Positions 22,970 through 33,950 of a stretch of DNA of 64,000 nt are shown in pieces (within the stretch, counting starts at the first letter, position 1; the number at the start of each line of letters is the position of its first letter). The stretch is from Muscardinus avellanarius. Its lineage: Eukaryota > Chordata > Mammalia > Rodentia > Gliridae. Location of the stretch: NCBI GenBank assembly GCA_963383645.1, contig OY726569.1, positions 75,120,635 through 75,184,634 on the forward strand, in the 5' to 3' direction. Made by a program: the position numbers and the translations under genes. The notes below the pieces were generated by a model. That model searched no databases. It saw only the letters and a list, made by a program, of their open reading frames with translations, and was not told the origin of the DNA.

Positions 22970-23390
22970 GAGCAAGATTTTGAAAGACAGCATTTTCCAG
23001 AAAGAAATGTCAAGATTTTTGTTTGACTGGCTTTGCACAAATAAATTTCTATATTTGTTTTCAGGAAAGAAGAATAGGGAGGATTGTGACAGAATAGGTA
23101 TCTGTAGATAAAAGGCAAGATGAATGTATGAAATGATTAATTACCTGAGCGAATGTCAAGAGATTTACTACAAATACCTCCACATCTTGTTCTGTTCACC
23201 AAGAACTCGCAACTAACTTCCCTTCCCAAGCCCTTCTCAGGGGTCAAATGCCACTCCCCCACCCAGGAGAATTTCCCTTTAAACAACTCATAAATATTCT
23301 TAGCCAGTAAGCAGAGACAGGTTTCAGCCATTACTGGACACCCTCCCCCCTTTGCAGGTCTTAATCTCAATGAAGCCTGTATGCCCTGTC
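22970..23390 (+). other. No recognisable feature
   Basis: The 130-codon minus-strand frame overlapping 23137-23529 has no recognisable domain and runs into the LTR-like repeat; not called as a gene. Confidence 0.4.
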
Positions 23391-23392
23391 TC

Positions 23393-23660
23393 GGTAACAT
23401 TCTCACTGCTCTCATCCAAGACATCTGACCACACAACTTAGAAGAAGGAAGATTTATTTGCTCCCAGGTTTTTGGAGATGTCAGTGGAGCTCGGGGCCTG
23501 GCCTCAGGAAGCAGGTAAAGAGCAAACAAGAGAGAGGCTTCACTCTCATGTTGTGGAGAGCAGAAGCAGAGATAGAAGATGGTGTGAAGAGAACCTTATA
23601 AAATCCCAAGGCCACACCCCCAAGGACCTTCCTTAGCAAACAAGCATCTACTTTCTTACT
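23393..23660 (-). mobile_element. LTR-like repeat (MaLR type), shared with 50796-51160
   Basis: Shares CATCCAAGACATCTGACCAC, GAAGAAGGAAGA, GCTTCACTCTCA, ACCTTATAAA and AAGGCCACACCCCC with the repeat at 50796. The order is that of an antisense MaLR-class LTR. Family assignment is uncertain, but the two copies clearly share an origin. Confidence 0.6.
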
Positions 23661-23951
23661 GTCATTTAATAGTTAAATATACATTGAACCCTTAACTCAC
23701 ATAGCTTTGAAAAGAAAGTGTATTTGTCCTAAATTTGTCCATTATTTCCTTCACACACTTATGATTTTTCTGTTATTGACTGGTCTAACTTCTAACTACA
23801 CAATGATCATTTGGTATTTTCTAGTTTGGGGAAAAAGTTGTAACAGTTCAAATATTGCACAAAACCTACTTATTTTTCCTCAGATTAAGTTTTCCCTTTA
23901 GAACTGGAGAATTTTCAGCCCAGGTATACACTGTTTTGCAAATAGTCCAGC

Positions 23952-23974
23952 TTTTTTTTTTTTTTCTATTTTAG
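23952..23974 (+). promoter_or_regulatory. Candidate 3' splice acceptor upstream of the ADAM gene
   Basis: A T-run (23952-23965) followed by CTATTTTAG; AG is at 23973-23974, 284 bases before the ATG. Related single-exon ADAM genes are usually spliced once in the 5'UTR. Inference; no donor identified. Confidence 0.45.
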
Positions 23975-24066
23975 AAGGCCCCTGCCTAGGGTATCTGGTT
24001 CACTGAAGACCCCTGCCTAGGGTATCAGCTCACTGAAGGCCCCTGCCTGAGGTATCCAGATCACTG
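23975..24066 (+). repeat. Three tandem copies of a 30-31-base unit
   Basis: Units at 23975-24005, 24006-24035 and 24036-24066 share AAGGCCCCTGCCTAGGGTAT and end in TCACTG. The first unit starts on the base after the candidate splice acceptor, so the array would be the first sequence of the coding exon's 5'UTR. Confidence 0.92.
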
Positions 24067-24258
24067 ACCACAGAATTCAATGAGCATAGAATTGTTATGT
24101 AATAAGCTGGACCTCCTTGTCATCTCTCAGGGCGTGGCACACATGCAGCCTCACTCTGTCCTCCTCCTGAGTGCCCCCGGTGGGAAGGTGGATGCCTTAG
24201 GGATAGCCCTGTCTGTATCCCTTGACTGTAATTTCTCTGGTTCAAGGCTTCCTCACAC

Positions 24259-26484
24259 ATGGGGCCTGCCTGGGTCCAGTCACCCCTGATAGGTGTTCTT
24301 GTGCTCCCTGTGCTCTGGACACTCCTGTCCCCTGCTTGTGGCTCCGATTCCCCACCAGAATGGCACTTCGCTTCATCTGAAGTTGTGATCCCCAGGAAGG
24401 TGCCCCACAGAAGGGATGGAAGTGAGATACCAGAAAAGCTCTCCTATAGCATGCGCTTCCGGGGCCAAAGACATGTAATCCACATGAAGCTAAAGAAGGA
24501 CTTGATGGCCAGACAATTTCCTGTTATCACCAATAATGACCAAGGGGCCATGCAGGAGGACTACCCCTTTGTGCCCCAGAACTGTTACTACTACAGCTAC
24601 CTGGAAGGGGTTCCTGGGTCCATGGCCACACTGGACACCTGCCATGGAGGTCTGCGTGGCATGCTGCAGGTGGATGACTACACTTATGAAATCAAGCCAT
24701 TAGAGTCTTCTTCCAAATTCGAGCATGTGGTTTCTCTGCTTGTGTTAGATCATAGAGCTGAAAAACCAGAAAACTGTGAGATTGGAGAGAAAGATACACC
24801 AGAAGAGGTAAAGCTTGCTGAAAGTCCTAGAGCAGGCCATGTGTATTTATGGCGATTACATATAAAATTCATAAAACTTCACATCACACTTTCTGACTCA
24901 CTGATTCAGAGAAACCGAAATTTTTCTATGATTATTGAGAATGTGGTGATTTTAAACAGCATCCTAGATACCATTTACATGCAAACCGGTTTGCATTCCA
25001 ACATACGTATCCTGTGCATGTGGGATGGTGTTGACAGAATTGATTTATATCATAGGAGTCATGCTGAACGTGCTACAACTGATTTTGGTTTGTGGAAATT
25101 TTATAATATGTTTGCTGAAGTTCCACATTCTACTTCACTACTTTTAACAGGACACAGAATTGCAGCACAAAATTATTATACATCTCAAAATGGTGTCTGC
25201 AACCCCAATTGGGGTGCAATATATGTGTTTATAGCCAGGTACCACTGGTTTGCAGGCGCAGCTGTTACAGCACATGCACTTGGTCATAACATGGGCGCAG
25301 CTCATGATACTCCAGGTTGTGTTTGTTTCCGAAGAAGCAATTGTGTCATGTCTCCTGTGCCTAGTGTCCACGATGTGTTCAGCAATTGTTCTGTTACACA
25401 CATATTTGTGCGAGTTCATGGTTGGGATAATTGCCTAAGTGGGAAAAATACTCCATATACTAATTATCCTTATATATCGTTTCGTTGTGGTGACAAGAAC
25501 GTAACTGAAGGAGAAGAATGTGACTGTGGCTCCCTTAAAGAGTGTGCTAAAAATAAATGCTGTGGGACCAATTGTGTCCTCACCATCGGCAGTTTATGTG
25601 ACATAGGCGGTTGCTGCCGGAATTGTAAATTTGCTGTTGTAGGAACAACTTGTAGAGACACGCTTGGTGTTTGTGACCTGCCAGAATACTGTGATGGGAA
25701 AACAGAACATTGTCCAAATGACTTTTACATCCAAGATGGGACCCCATGTTCACCAATATCTGTTTGTGTGGGAGGAAACTGCACTGATCGTCATATGCAG
25801 TGTCAAGCCCTTTTTGGACGAGGAGTAAAAGATGGTCCAGCAGTATGCTATGAACAATTGAATATACGAGGGGATCGATTTGGAAACTGTGGAATTAGGA
25901 TGCTACGAAGCGGATTGAGGCCTGTCGTGTGTGAAGTAGATGATGTTTTTTGTGGAATGCTGCAATGCCAAAATGTCAAGGAGATACCCGGTGGAGGGGA
26001 GCACACTATATTTCACCACCTGGTAGCACAAAGTGTGGTAGAGGAACGATGTGTTGGATATGACGTACACCATGGCACAGAATTACCGGAATTTGGACTT
26101 GTGGTGGATGGTGCAACCTGTGGCCCAGGAAAGTACTGCCTGAGGCAAAACTGTACTTTTTTTCAAGACCTGCATTTTGACTGTGATGTGATGAAATGCA
26201 ATTCCAAAGGGGTGTGTAATAACAAAAAAAATTGTCACTGCATACATGGATGGAAACCTCCAAAGTGTGATGTGAGAGGAACGGGGGGCAGTGAGGATAG
26301 TGGCCCTCCACCTGGCAAACAGGAACCTCTTTCAGTGAGAGTGTTTGACAGTATAAACTACTATGTACTTATAACGCTTATTCGCTTGGGACTTCTTCTT
26401 CTTGTACTTCTTGTTGGTGGACTTACGAAAGTAAAACAAGTTATAGAAAAGAAGTTATTTAATGAAGGCTCTGAAGAAGACTAA
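24259..26484 (+). CDS. Single-exon ADAM-family membrane protein with inactivated metalloprotease motif
   Basis: 741 residues with full ADAM order: signal peptide (1-28), prodomain (to about 190, with a cysteine-switch-like Cys173), metalloprotease-like domain (about 195-395), disintegrin domain (about 405-495, loop GVCDLPEYC at 470-478), cysteine-rich region (to about 635), EGF-like repeat (642-670), membrane segment (702-722) and a short acidic tail. The zinc motif reads HALGHNMGAAHD (339-350): all three histidines remain, but the catalytic Glu is Ala340, so proteolysis should be lost; the Met-turn (NCVMS, 361-365) remains. Intronless ADAMs of this clade are mostly testis-expressed and act in sperm maturation and adhesion. 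Neighbours SYNJ2BP and ADAM21 place it in the ADAM20/21 cluster; it may correspond to rodent Adam4 or a diverged ADAM20. By eye the first 450 bases or so are GC-richer than the rest. An upstream ATG at 24080 overlaps out of frame. ATTAAA signals lie at 26600 and 26615. Confidence 0.93.
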   Translation: MGPAWVQSPLIGVLVLPVLWTLLSPACGSDSPPEWHFASSEVVIPRKVPHRRDGSEIPEKLSYSMRFRGQRHVIHMKLKKDLMARQFPVITNNDQGAMQEDYPFVPQNCYYYSYLEGVPGSMATLDTCHGGLRGMLQVDDYTYEIKPLESSSKFEHVVSLLVLDHRAEKPENCEIGEKDTPEEVKLAESPRAGHVYLWRLHIKFIKLHITLSDSLIQRNRNFSMIIENVVILNSILDTIYMQTGLHSNIRILCMWDGVDRIDLYHRSHAERATTDFGLWKFYNMFAEVPHSTSLLLTGHRIAAQNYYTSQNGVCNPNWGAIYVFIARYHWFAGAAVTAHALGHNMGAAHDTPGCVCFRRSNCVMSPVPSVHDVFSNCSVTHIFVRVHGWDNCLSGKNTPYTNYPYISFRCGDKNVTEGEECDCGSLKECAKNKCCGTNCVLTIGSLCDIGGCCRNCKFAVVGTTCRDTLGVCDLPEYCDGKTEHCPNDFYIQDGTPCSPISVCVGGNCTDRHMQCQALFGRGVKDGPAVCYEQLNIRGDRFGNCGIRMLRSGLRPVVCEVDDVFCGMLQCQNVKEIPGGGEHTIFHHLVAQSVVEERCVGYDVHHGTELPEFGLVVDGATCGPGKYCLRQNCTFFQDLHFDCDVMKCNSKGVCNNKKNCHCIHGWKPPKCDVRGTGGSEDSGPPPGKQEPLSVRVFDSINYYVLITLIRLGLLLLVLLVGGLTKVKQVIEKKLFNEGSEED

Positions 26485-26625
26485 GTAAATACTACTGGGT
26501 CCACATTATGATAGAAATCACAGTGGTATTTGCTGGAAGGAATGATCAATGATCACTAACAATATAATCTTTTAGTGATTCTGATGTTGTGATCTCAAAA
26601 TTAAACTCTGCAGAATTAAAACAGC
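26485..26625 (+). terminator. Candidate 3'UTR and polyadenylation signals of the ADAM gene
   Basis: Two ATTAAA hexamers (26600-26605, 26615-26620), about 120 bases after the stop, followed by a T/G-rich stretch (CTTTCTGTGTTTAATT). Inferred only from sequence. Confidence 0.45.
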
Positions 26626-28430
26626 TTTCTGTGTTTAATTCATGTAATACTTCATGTCTAGTCATATTGATTGTGTTACATATGTGTTACATATGTGTGT
26701 ATTGCTTAGGATCAAACCCAAGCCCTTGCATATGGCAGGAAGCAGCCTAATCCTGTGGAGCTACACCCACAATTCTTGGCATATTCTTAATGGTCATGTA
26801 GGTAAGACAGAAAGTCTTGGATTCTATCAAGACGATCAGTGCATACTTTAGATATGGTCTCTAAGGTTTTCTACATACCCTTATTAACTCTTGATTGCAC
26901 TACATACATTAGCTTTAGCACTATTGCAGACTGTTTCCAATTGGTATGCACTGAGTTTGTTTTGTTGTTGTTATTTTATTCTATGGGTAAAACTAGTAAG
27001 GTGAAAAGTGACATTCTTGGTGATATGAATGGAGAACTAAAACTAACTGCTGTGGAAAAGGCAGCTTGAATTTCAACAGTGGTTCTGACACCTGCTTATT
27101 GACCTGATAATAGACAAAGTACTAATCTTTCAGACATTGGAGGACTACATTTAAATTTAACATGCAGAGATGAAACGTACTTCTCCAAAAATAATCAAAA
27201 TTTATGCTAACACATGAGAAGAATCAAATATTTTAGCTACTGAATACATGCTAGCTGCTTTATGTCATCTTACCCTCATTATTGTTCTTGGGTTGTGCTA
27301 AAACTGGGATATCACGTGTATAACATCTTTGACATTTCACATCATGTAAGAAGTCAGGGGCCATAATGTCACACTTCTCATGACTTAAATCATATAAAAT
27401 CTCATCTACAAATTCTCAGAAATTGTCACAACACAGCTTGTGTATAAAGTTATCAGGTATAACTGACTGTGATACCTGGACAGACACAAAATTTAGGTGA
27501 AAAAAAGGGGGAAGAATCACTTTAGAAAGAGTTTCCTAGAAGGGGCCAGAAAGGTGAAGGGAGAAAGTGGGAATGAAAAAAGTGGGGGGAAAACAGAGAG
27601 GAAGAGAAAATAAGAATATTAGGGCAAATGTTTCCAACTAATATACTACATATTAAAGAAAAAGTACATGAAATGGTGGTAAAGAATGCAAGTTCATATA
27701 ATGGTGGGAAACATATCAAACAAATACAAAGATAATACCTGTGAAAGGTTTAAAACCTAGCACTAAAGAGTATAAAATTACCTCTTCCACGATATTTAGC
27801 AGGAGACTAGAGCCTGCCTGCATCACCTCTGAGTGTCTCCATGTGAAGGGAGTGACCACACTGGGCTGAGCAGTTGCATATTTAGTTCTTAACCTCTCTA
27901 GTTCAGTCTTCTATTTCAAAAGATGCCCAGAAATCATGCTTGTGCCTCTTACGCAGACCTCAGTCCCCCCTGTGGGGCATAAGCCTGTGCAGTACTGGTG
28001 TTTCAATGGTATTTCCAGGTCACTTAAAGCTCTGAGGAGGATCTGAGGGAACTTCCAGTGACTGCATCCCTGTTGCCAGATCTTTCCTTGGTGGTAATCT
28101 TTTCCCTGGTTGTGCTTCTAGGCAATGAATCCTTTCAGCTGTGGAGGATATGACCAGGCCCCCACCCTTGGGGCGCACAGTATGTATGTGACCCTTCCTT
28201 CTCTGGTGTGGCCAAGATGGCTGTGAACGCCCAGGAATGAACCCTGAGGACTGCTGAGGGTGAGCCAGTGCCTAAGGTCTTGGGGCCCAGAGAATAATTG
28301 GTATTGTCTTTCTGCTATGCTGCAGAGGTGGATCTAAAGGTTTTACTACAGATCCTATTACTTGGTATCTGGACAAAGTAAACCATAACAGGCTGTAGCT
28401 GCTGTGCACAGGTCCACAGAGATCAACTTC
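26626..28430 (+). other. Intergenic sequence; one ID fragment, no gene
   Basis: Apart from an antisense ID-like scrap at 26700-26775 (TTAGGATCAAACCCAAGC...GAGCTACACCC), I see nothing assignable. Open frames are short and lack protein character. Confidence 0.4.
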
Positions 28431-28441
28431 AGCCAACTTCA

Positions 28442-28682
28442 GCCAGGTGTGGTGGCACAAGCTTGTAATCCCAGCATTTGGGAGGCTGAGACAGGAGGAT
28501 CATGCCAGTTCAAAGCCAGCCTCAGCTACTTAGTGTGGCCTTTGCAACTTAGTGAGACCCTGTTTCAAAATAAAGAATTTTAAAAATGGGACTGGGGGTG
28601 TTGCTTAGAGGTAGAATGCCACTGGGTTCCATCCCTAGTACTGCAAAACAAACAAACAAACAAACAAACAAACAAACAAACT
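28442..28682 (+). mobile_element. Dimeric SINE with (CAAA)n tail
   Basis: GCCAGGTGTGGTGGCACAAG to AGTACTGCAAAA, followed by about 13 CAAA units. GCCAACTTCA at 28432-28441 and 28683-28692 is the target-site duplication. Confidence 0.93.
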
Positions 28683-28692
28683 GCCAACTTCA

Positions 28693-29740
28693 AAGTTCCT
28701 GCTGCCACCATGTCACAGTCTAAAGCTCCCACAGGCTCATGCCACAGTCTTGCTTACCAGCCTGAGATGATTACTGGTTCCAGCACCTGCTGTTCAAGTG
28801 TAAAAGGAAAAAAAAAAAAGGAGGCCATTGAGTCTTTGGGATACAAAAAATGAGGAATAAAAAAAGAATAATAAAGACAAAAGAAAAGAATGCAGGAATT
28901 TCAGATCTCTCATGCAAATAACCTTCTGGAAGTTGGGAATCAACCTGAGGGCAGCAAATATAGGGGAGAGGAAAAGGACACTGGCAGTGAACAGGATTGC
29001 TACTTTATGATGTAGATTGTCCATCTTGTATAGCGCTCCAGGGTTTATCTGTATTTTTTTTAATGGAGTGTTCATCTAGAAGAGTAACTTAGAACTTGAT
29101 CCATGACAAGTTTGAGCCCCTATTGATTGTGCCTCTGTCAAACCATGGTGGATGCTTTTCTATTGCCACTAGTATTGACTAAAGCTGTGTTAAATAACCA
29201 TTTACTGATAGGCTTGTTACTTGGTAATTCAAAATATTGTGGAAACTGGAGTATCCTTTCCTAGGAGGAGAGTCATTTTCTTTCTGTTGAAGCAGGCTGT
29301 GGACAAACTAGGACAATTAAGGACACGAGGGGTATCTATTCTCTCTCCCTCCTCCTCCTCGTCCTCCTCTTCCTTCTCCTCCTCCATCCTCTCTCCTTTC
29401 CAATATCTACATGTATCCTTGTTGATCTGATTTACATTCCCTAAAGATTGTCATCTCTTGATTTGAATTTGCTCTGCTGTGTGTCATACTGTTTTCAAAA
29501 TGTTGAACCTAATGGTGACCCTTCAGAATGGGCTGGCTTGTTTTGTGTTTCTGAGCATCATATTTAAGGCTTTCACCTGAAGTACAATTGGAGTTGGAGG
29601 GTTTTTTTTTTTTCTCACTAGAGGTGTCAGCTTCATGGCCTAACCTTCTAAAAAGTGGCTCACAGGCAGTCCCTGATGTTTTAGACAAATTCATCATGCT
29701 CTTGTCAACAAGATTGGATTTTCCTCAGAAAACCCAGGGT
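28693..29740 (+). other. No gene; pyrimidine-rich (TCC)n tract at 29340-29400
   Basis: Mostly unassignable intergenic sequence. The tract is a degenerate CTC/TCC repeat on the plus strand. Short frames through it are low-complexity. Confidence 0.4.
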
Positions 29741-29744
29741 AAAA

Positions 29745-31040
29745 ATCTCCAGGAATGCTATTGTGTGAGTGCAGATTGTCCTCTCAAAACTACATGTTGA
29801 ACTTTCATCCGCATTGTGAGATATTAAGAGGGTAGAAACTTAATCTATAATGTTCAGAATTGGGGCTCATGAGTGGCTTTTTCAGATTAGAGAAGGTCAT
29901 CAGGGTGGAGCCCCCATGATTGGCTGTGTGTGGCTTTAAAAGCAGAGGGAGAGAACCATAGCACATACTGGTGTGTGTCCCTGTCTTTTTCCCTGTGCTG
30001 CCTTGGGATTCTGCCAGCCGGAGGTGGCTTCCTGCTTTTCAAAGAAGCATTCTATAGCCACTCCAAAGGTGGCTCAACAAGCCTAGATATGTCTTGTGCC
30101 ATAAATTTGAAGAGGGCAAGAGGCAGACCTTCGCATTTGTGGGATGCTGATTCTGCAGATGTACAGATTTCAAGAGCTGTGAAGTCATGGTACCTTCCAC
30201 TGAGACTTCAAAGGGAAGCATGGGAGGCCAGGCAGAGGCCTACCATGTGGCAGAGACATTATATTTTCTTCATTAGAATGCCTAGTGAAGCCATGGGAGA
30301 GTGGAACTGCCACTCTTGAGACCCCAGGAGGGAAAAGCCATCTTTAGTGTGCCACCACAGCTTTGGAAGGCCACAGGAACAAAACACAAGACAGGCATGT
30401 GGGCTATAAGCAGCCAAGCCATGGCAGCAGAGGTGCCCAAGGTCTTGGAGTTCACCTCCCATTGCAGGGTACACAGGATTCCTGACATGCAGCTGTATGA
30501 CTTAATGTCTGTCTTGTTGGGTTTTGGTCTTGCTCAGGGATGATTAATCTTACATACCTGCCTATTTCTACCTATTGGATTGGGAATGTGTATCCTATGG
30601 ATGTTCTATCCTGGTATATTAAGCCAGCGCATGCGGCTGGCTTCGAACCTGTGCGATCCTCCTGTCTCCGCCTCCCAAGCGCGGGGAATTACAAGCATAC
30701 GCCACCACGCCGGCCTTGTGTTGGTTTTAAAGACTCATAGCTGGGAAGAGTTTGCATGGAGTCTTAGATGACACTTTGGATGTGTTAATACTAGAATAAA
30801 TTGAGACTTTGGGACCATCAGTAATTAATCATGGTATTGTAAGAAAGGACCTGGGGGAGGTGGTAAGAAAATGGTATGGTTTGAATGTGGTCTATCCCCT
30901 CCAATAGTCATGTTGGAATATAATCTGCATTGTGAGATATTCAAAGGGTGGAAACTGAATCCAATTAGGGAAGTGATTTTAATAGATGAGGTCCTCAGAA
31001 TAGAGACCCATGATTGAATACTAGTGGCACTTTTGGGCAT
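29745..31040 (+). mobile_element. Ancient ERVL-MaLR provirus (LTR - internal - LTR)
   Basis: Two related LTR pieces bracket a non-coding internal region. The 5' piece at 29745-29945 (CATTGTGAGATATT, GTGGAGCCCCCATGATTG) aligns with the 3' LTR at about 30872-31030 (TATGGTTTGAATGTGG, CATTGTGAGATATTC). The internal sequence (29946-30870) has the gag-like but non-coding character of MaLR interiors and ends in GAGACTTTGGGACC just before the 3' LTR. A SINE at 30618-30716 interrupts it. It is heavily mutated; the open frames inside (for example at 29930-30319 and 30301-30543) are relics, not genes. Confidence 0.7.
30618..30716 (-). mobile_element. SINE left-arm fragment
   Basis: Antisense TTAAGCCAGCGCATGCGGCT to CGCCACCACGCCGGC; only the 7SL-like arm is present, in the variant with the GCGCGG/AAGCCAGC features. 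Confidence 0.88.
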
Positions 31041-31084
31041 ACAACTACTGAAATTTATTTCCTAGAGCCTTTAAGCACAAAAAT

Positions 31085-31255
31085 CGTATGTTGGTGCTCT
31101 CTTTTAAACCTGTAGGGGAAAATTCCTCCTTGCCTCTTCTAGCTTTTGGTCCCCTAGGCATTCCTTGGCTCACAGCCACAGCTCTTGATTTAGACTGTCT
31201 TCTCATGGCATTCTCCCTGTGTCTCTGTAAATTCACCTGCCTCTCTTCTATTTAA
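31085..31255 (-). mobile_element. MLT1-like LTR fragment
   Basis: TTGCCTCTTCTAGCTTTTGG, CATTCCTTGGCTCACAGCCA and GGCATTCTCCCTGTGTCTCT are antisense MLT1 phrases. It directly follows the MaLR provirus but is of a different LTR type. Confidence 0.65.
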
Positions 31256-31589
31256 ATATTTACCTCTTAGTAAGCACATATAAAGCATACACATTTATAG
31301 GATACCAAGTGATGCCTTGAAATGTGCATATTTTATACAATATTTGAGTCCACATATATGTATACGTATTCTTTTTCAAAATATTCTTTTTATTATTTCT
31401 TTGAGATGAAAACATTCAAAATCCTTTCTCCTAGTTCTTTTCTAAAATATTCTACACATTATTACTTATAGTAATATGGATGTGAATATCTTCTACTGAA
31501 TTATAACATTGTATAAAATAACCAGAATTTCTATATTCTCTCTTTTTCTTTTTACCTCAGCCTCTGGTAACTACTATTATATTCTCAAT

Positions 31590-31783
31590 TTTTTTTTTTT
31601 TTTTTGCAGTACTGAGAATGGAACCTAGGGGCATTCTACATATTTTTTTATTCTTTATTTGGAAACAGGGTCTCACTGAGTTGCAAAGGGTCTCACTAAG
31701 TAGCTGAGGCTGTCCTCAAACCATGTTCCTCCTGTCTCAGCCTCCCAAATTCTGGGATTACAAGCATGTACCATCACGCCCAG
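31590..31783 (-). mobile_element. Dimeric SINE with target-site duplication
   Basis: T-run, then GCAGTACTGAGAATGGAACC to CATCACGCCCAGC. TATTCTCA(A/G)TTT repeats on both sides (31580-31591, 31787-31798). Confidence 0.9.
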
Positions 31784-32099
31784 CTATATTCTCAGTTTTA
31801 AGACATAAATGTTGTTGGATTCCATGTACGAGATAAAGTGGTATTTGTCTTTCTATGCCAGGCTTATTTTCCCTGAATAAAATGTCCTCCATTCCCCTCC
31901 ATGCGTCAAAAATGTTAGGATTCCAACTTGTAAATGACTCAATATGGCTCAATAGTATTGTATTGTGTATGTATACCATTTTCTTCATCCATCTGTTAGT
32001 CAATGGACACTTATGCCGATTCCTTTGATTAGCTATTGTGAATAATGCCACAATAAACACAAGAGTAAAAATATTTCAACATACTGATTTTATTTTCTT

Positions 32100-32140
32100 T
32101 GTATGTATGTATGTATGTATGTATGTATATATGTATGTAT
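32100..32140 (+). repeat. (GTAT)n microsatellite
   Basis: About nine GTAT units with one variant, inside the old L1. Confidence 0.95.
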
Positions 32141-32757
32141 AAATATATGCCTAGTAGTGGGATCGCTGAATCATATGGTAGCTCTATATTTAGTTAGTGA
32201 GGGACCTCCATAATGACTGTACTTATTTATATTCCCACCAAAAGTGTGCAAGGGCCCTCTTTTCTCCACTTCCTCACCAGCATGTAGTATTTTTTTGACA
32301 ACAAGAATTCTAACTTGATTGAGGAGATAACTGATTGTGATTGTGATTTGCATATCCCTAATGATTAATGTAGTTGAGCATTTTGTCTTATATCTCTTGG
32401 CTACTTGTCTCTCTTCTATAAAGAAATGGCTATACATCTATTTAAGTCTATTGTCCAATCTTAAATGGAAATATGTATCTATGTATATGTAGTTTGTGTT
32501 CCATATATACATATTGTTGGCAAGTATTTTTAGCAATTCCAGCAATTATGTAGGCCGTCTCTTCACTCTTTTCTTTTGCTCTGCTGAAACCTTTTGTCTG
32601 ATGTAATCTCATGTGTCTATTTTTGCATTTTACTGTTTATGGTTTTTTGAGGCCTTATCAAAAAGTATTTGCCCATACCAACATCATGAAATGTTTTCCA
32701 TATCTTTTCTTCAAGTATATTTATAGTTTGCTGTCTTGAATCCATTTTGAGATAATT

Positions 32758-32886
32758 TTTGGGGTGGTACTGGAACTTGGATCCAGAGGCATTCTACATT
32801 ATCTGAGCTACACATCCAACATTTATGTGATTGATTGATTGATCGATTGATTGGGTATGGTAGGCGTGTGATACCATACCCAGAGA
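32758..32886 (-). mobile_element. Internally deleted SINE with (GATT)n
   Basis: ID-like arm (GGTACTGGAACTTGGATCCA), a short GATT repeat at 32830-32852, and the 5' end of a B1-like arm (GCGTGTGATACCATACCCAG). Confidence 0.6.
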
Positions 32887-33288
32887 GTTGATGTTTGAAT
32901 ACAGTAAGAGATAAAGTTTTAGCTTCATTCTTCTGTGTGTGGATACCGAGTTTTCTCAGCACCACTTATTAAAGAGATTGTACTTTCTCTGATATGTGTT
33001 TTTGGTGCCTTTGTTAAAAGTCAGTTGGCTATAAGTATGTAGATTTTCCCAAGTTTTCTATTCTGTTCCAGCAGTTGAACTGTCCATTTTTATAACAATG
33101 CAATACTGTTTGGGTTACTATAGGCTTTAGTGTATTGGGATGCCAGGTTTTATGATGCCTCTACCTTTGTTATTTTTACTCAAGATGGCTTTGACTGTTT
33201 GGGGTGCTCTGTGGTTCCATACATATTTTGGAACTTCTTTTTTATTTGTGTGAAGAATGTCACAAGAATTTTTACAGAAATTGCATTG

Positions 33289-33551
33289 AAGCTGGGTGAG
33301 GTGGAACACACTTGTAATCCTAGTACTTGGGAGGCTGAGACAGGAGGATCAAAAGTTTGAGGAAAGTCTCAGCAAGGAGTGAGACTCTCACCAGCCTAAT
33401 AACACCCTGTTTCAAAATAAATAAAAATGGGGGTAGGGTATAGCTTGGAGGTAGAATTCCCCTGAGTTCAATTTGCAGTATGAGAAGGAGGAAGAGGAGG
33501 AGGAGGAGGAGGAGGAGGAGGAGGAGGAGGAGGAGGAGGAGGAAGAGGAGA
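33289..33551 (+). mobile_element. Dimeric SINE with (GGA)n purine tail
   Basis: GCTGGGTGAGGTGGAACACA to about 33482, then an AGG/GGA repeat (33483-33550). GAAATTGCATTG at 33277-33288 and AAATTGCATTG at 33552-33562 are the target-site duplication. Confidence 0.88.
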
Positions 33552-33712
33552 AAATTGCATTGCTTTTGTAGGAAACCTTGAGTTTCTCTGTATTATTAAC
33601 ATGTTAAAACTCTATTAATACAATACTTCTGGTCCATAAACATAGAGAATATCTCCATTAATATGTGTCCTCTTCACAATAACTATGTACAACTTTAAAT
33701 AGATAAGCAAGA

Positions 33713-33926
33713 GCTGGGCATGGTGGTGCACACTTGTAATCCCAGCATTTGGAAGGCTGAGACAGGAGGATCGCAGTGCGAGGACAGTCTCAGCTACTTA
33801 GTGAGGCCCTTTGCAAGTCAGTGAGACCCTGTTTCAAAATAATGAATAAAAAATAGGGCTGGGAGTGTAGCTTGGAGGTATAATGACTCTGGGTTCCATC
33901 CCCAGTACCACCAAAAAAAAAAAAGA
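33713..33926 (+). mobile_element. Dimeric SINE with target-site duplication
   Basis: GCTGGGCATGGTGGTGCACA to CCCCAGTACCACC plus A-tail; ATAAGCAAGA at 33703-33712 and 33927-33936. Confidence 0.93.
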
Positions 33927-33950
33927 ATAAGCAAGATTTTCTTACAATGA

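Larger units (their letters stand above)
31400..33276 (-). mobile_element. Old L1 ORF2/3' region
   Basis: The antisense reading is L1 ORF2 throughout: TGGACACTTATGCCGATTCC, TGAATCATATGGTAGCTCT, TTGATTGAGGAGATAACTGA, TCTCAGCACCACTTATTAAA, ACTATAGGCTTTAG. It is interrupted by a SINE (31590-31783), a (GTAT)n repeat (32100-32140) and a deleted SINE (32758-32886). All frames are broken. Confidence 0.82.

Noticed and set aside
22716..23111. 131-codon frame through the TG repeat (VCVCVCVC), and similar frames at 44611-44910 and 49470-49769
   Set aside because: Low-complexity translation of microsatellites and SINEs.
23975..24066. Short regular repeats that might suggest a CRISPR-like array
   Set aside because: Three adjacent 30-base units with no spacers in a mammalian genome; a simple tandem duplication.
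24080..24289. 69-codon frame overlapping the ADAM start
   Set aside because: Out of frame with the ADAM gene, without recognisable features; kept only as a possible upstream ORF.
29930..30543. 129- and 80-codon frames with ordinary-looking composition
   Set aside because: They lie in MaLR internal sequence between two related LTRs; no start context, domain or conservation supports them.
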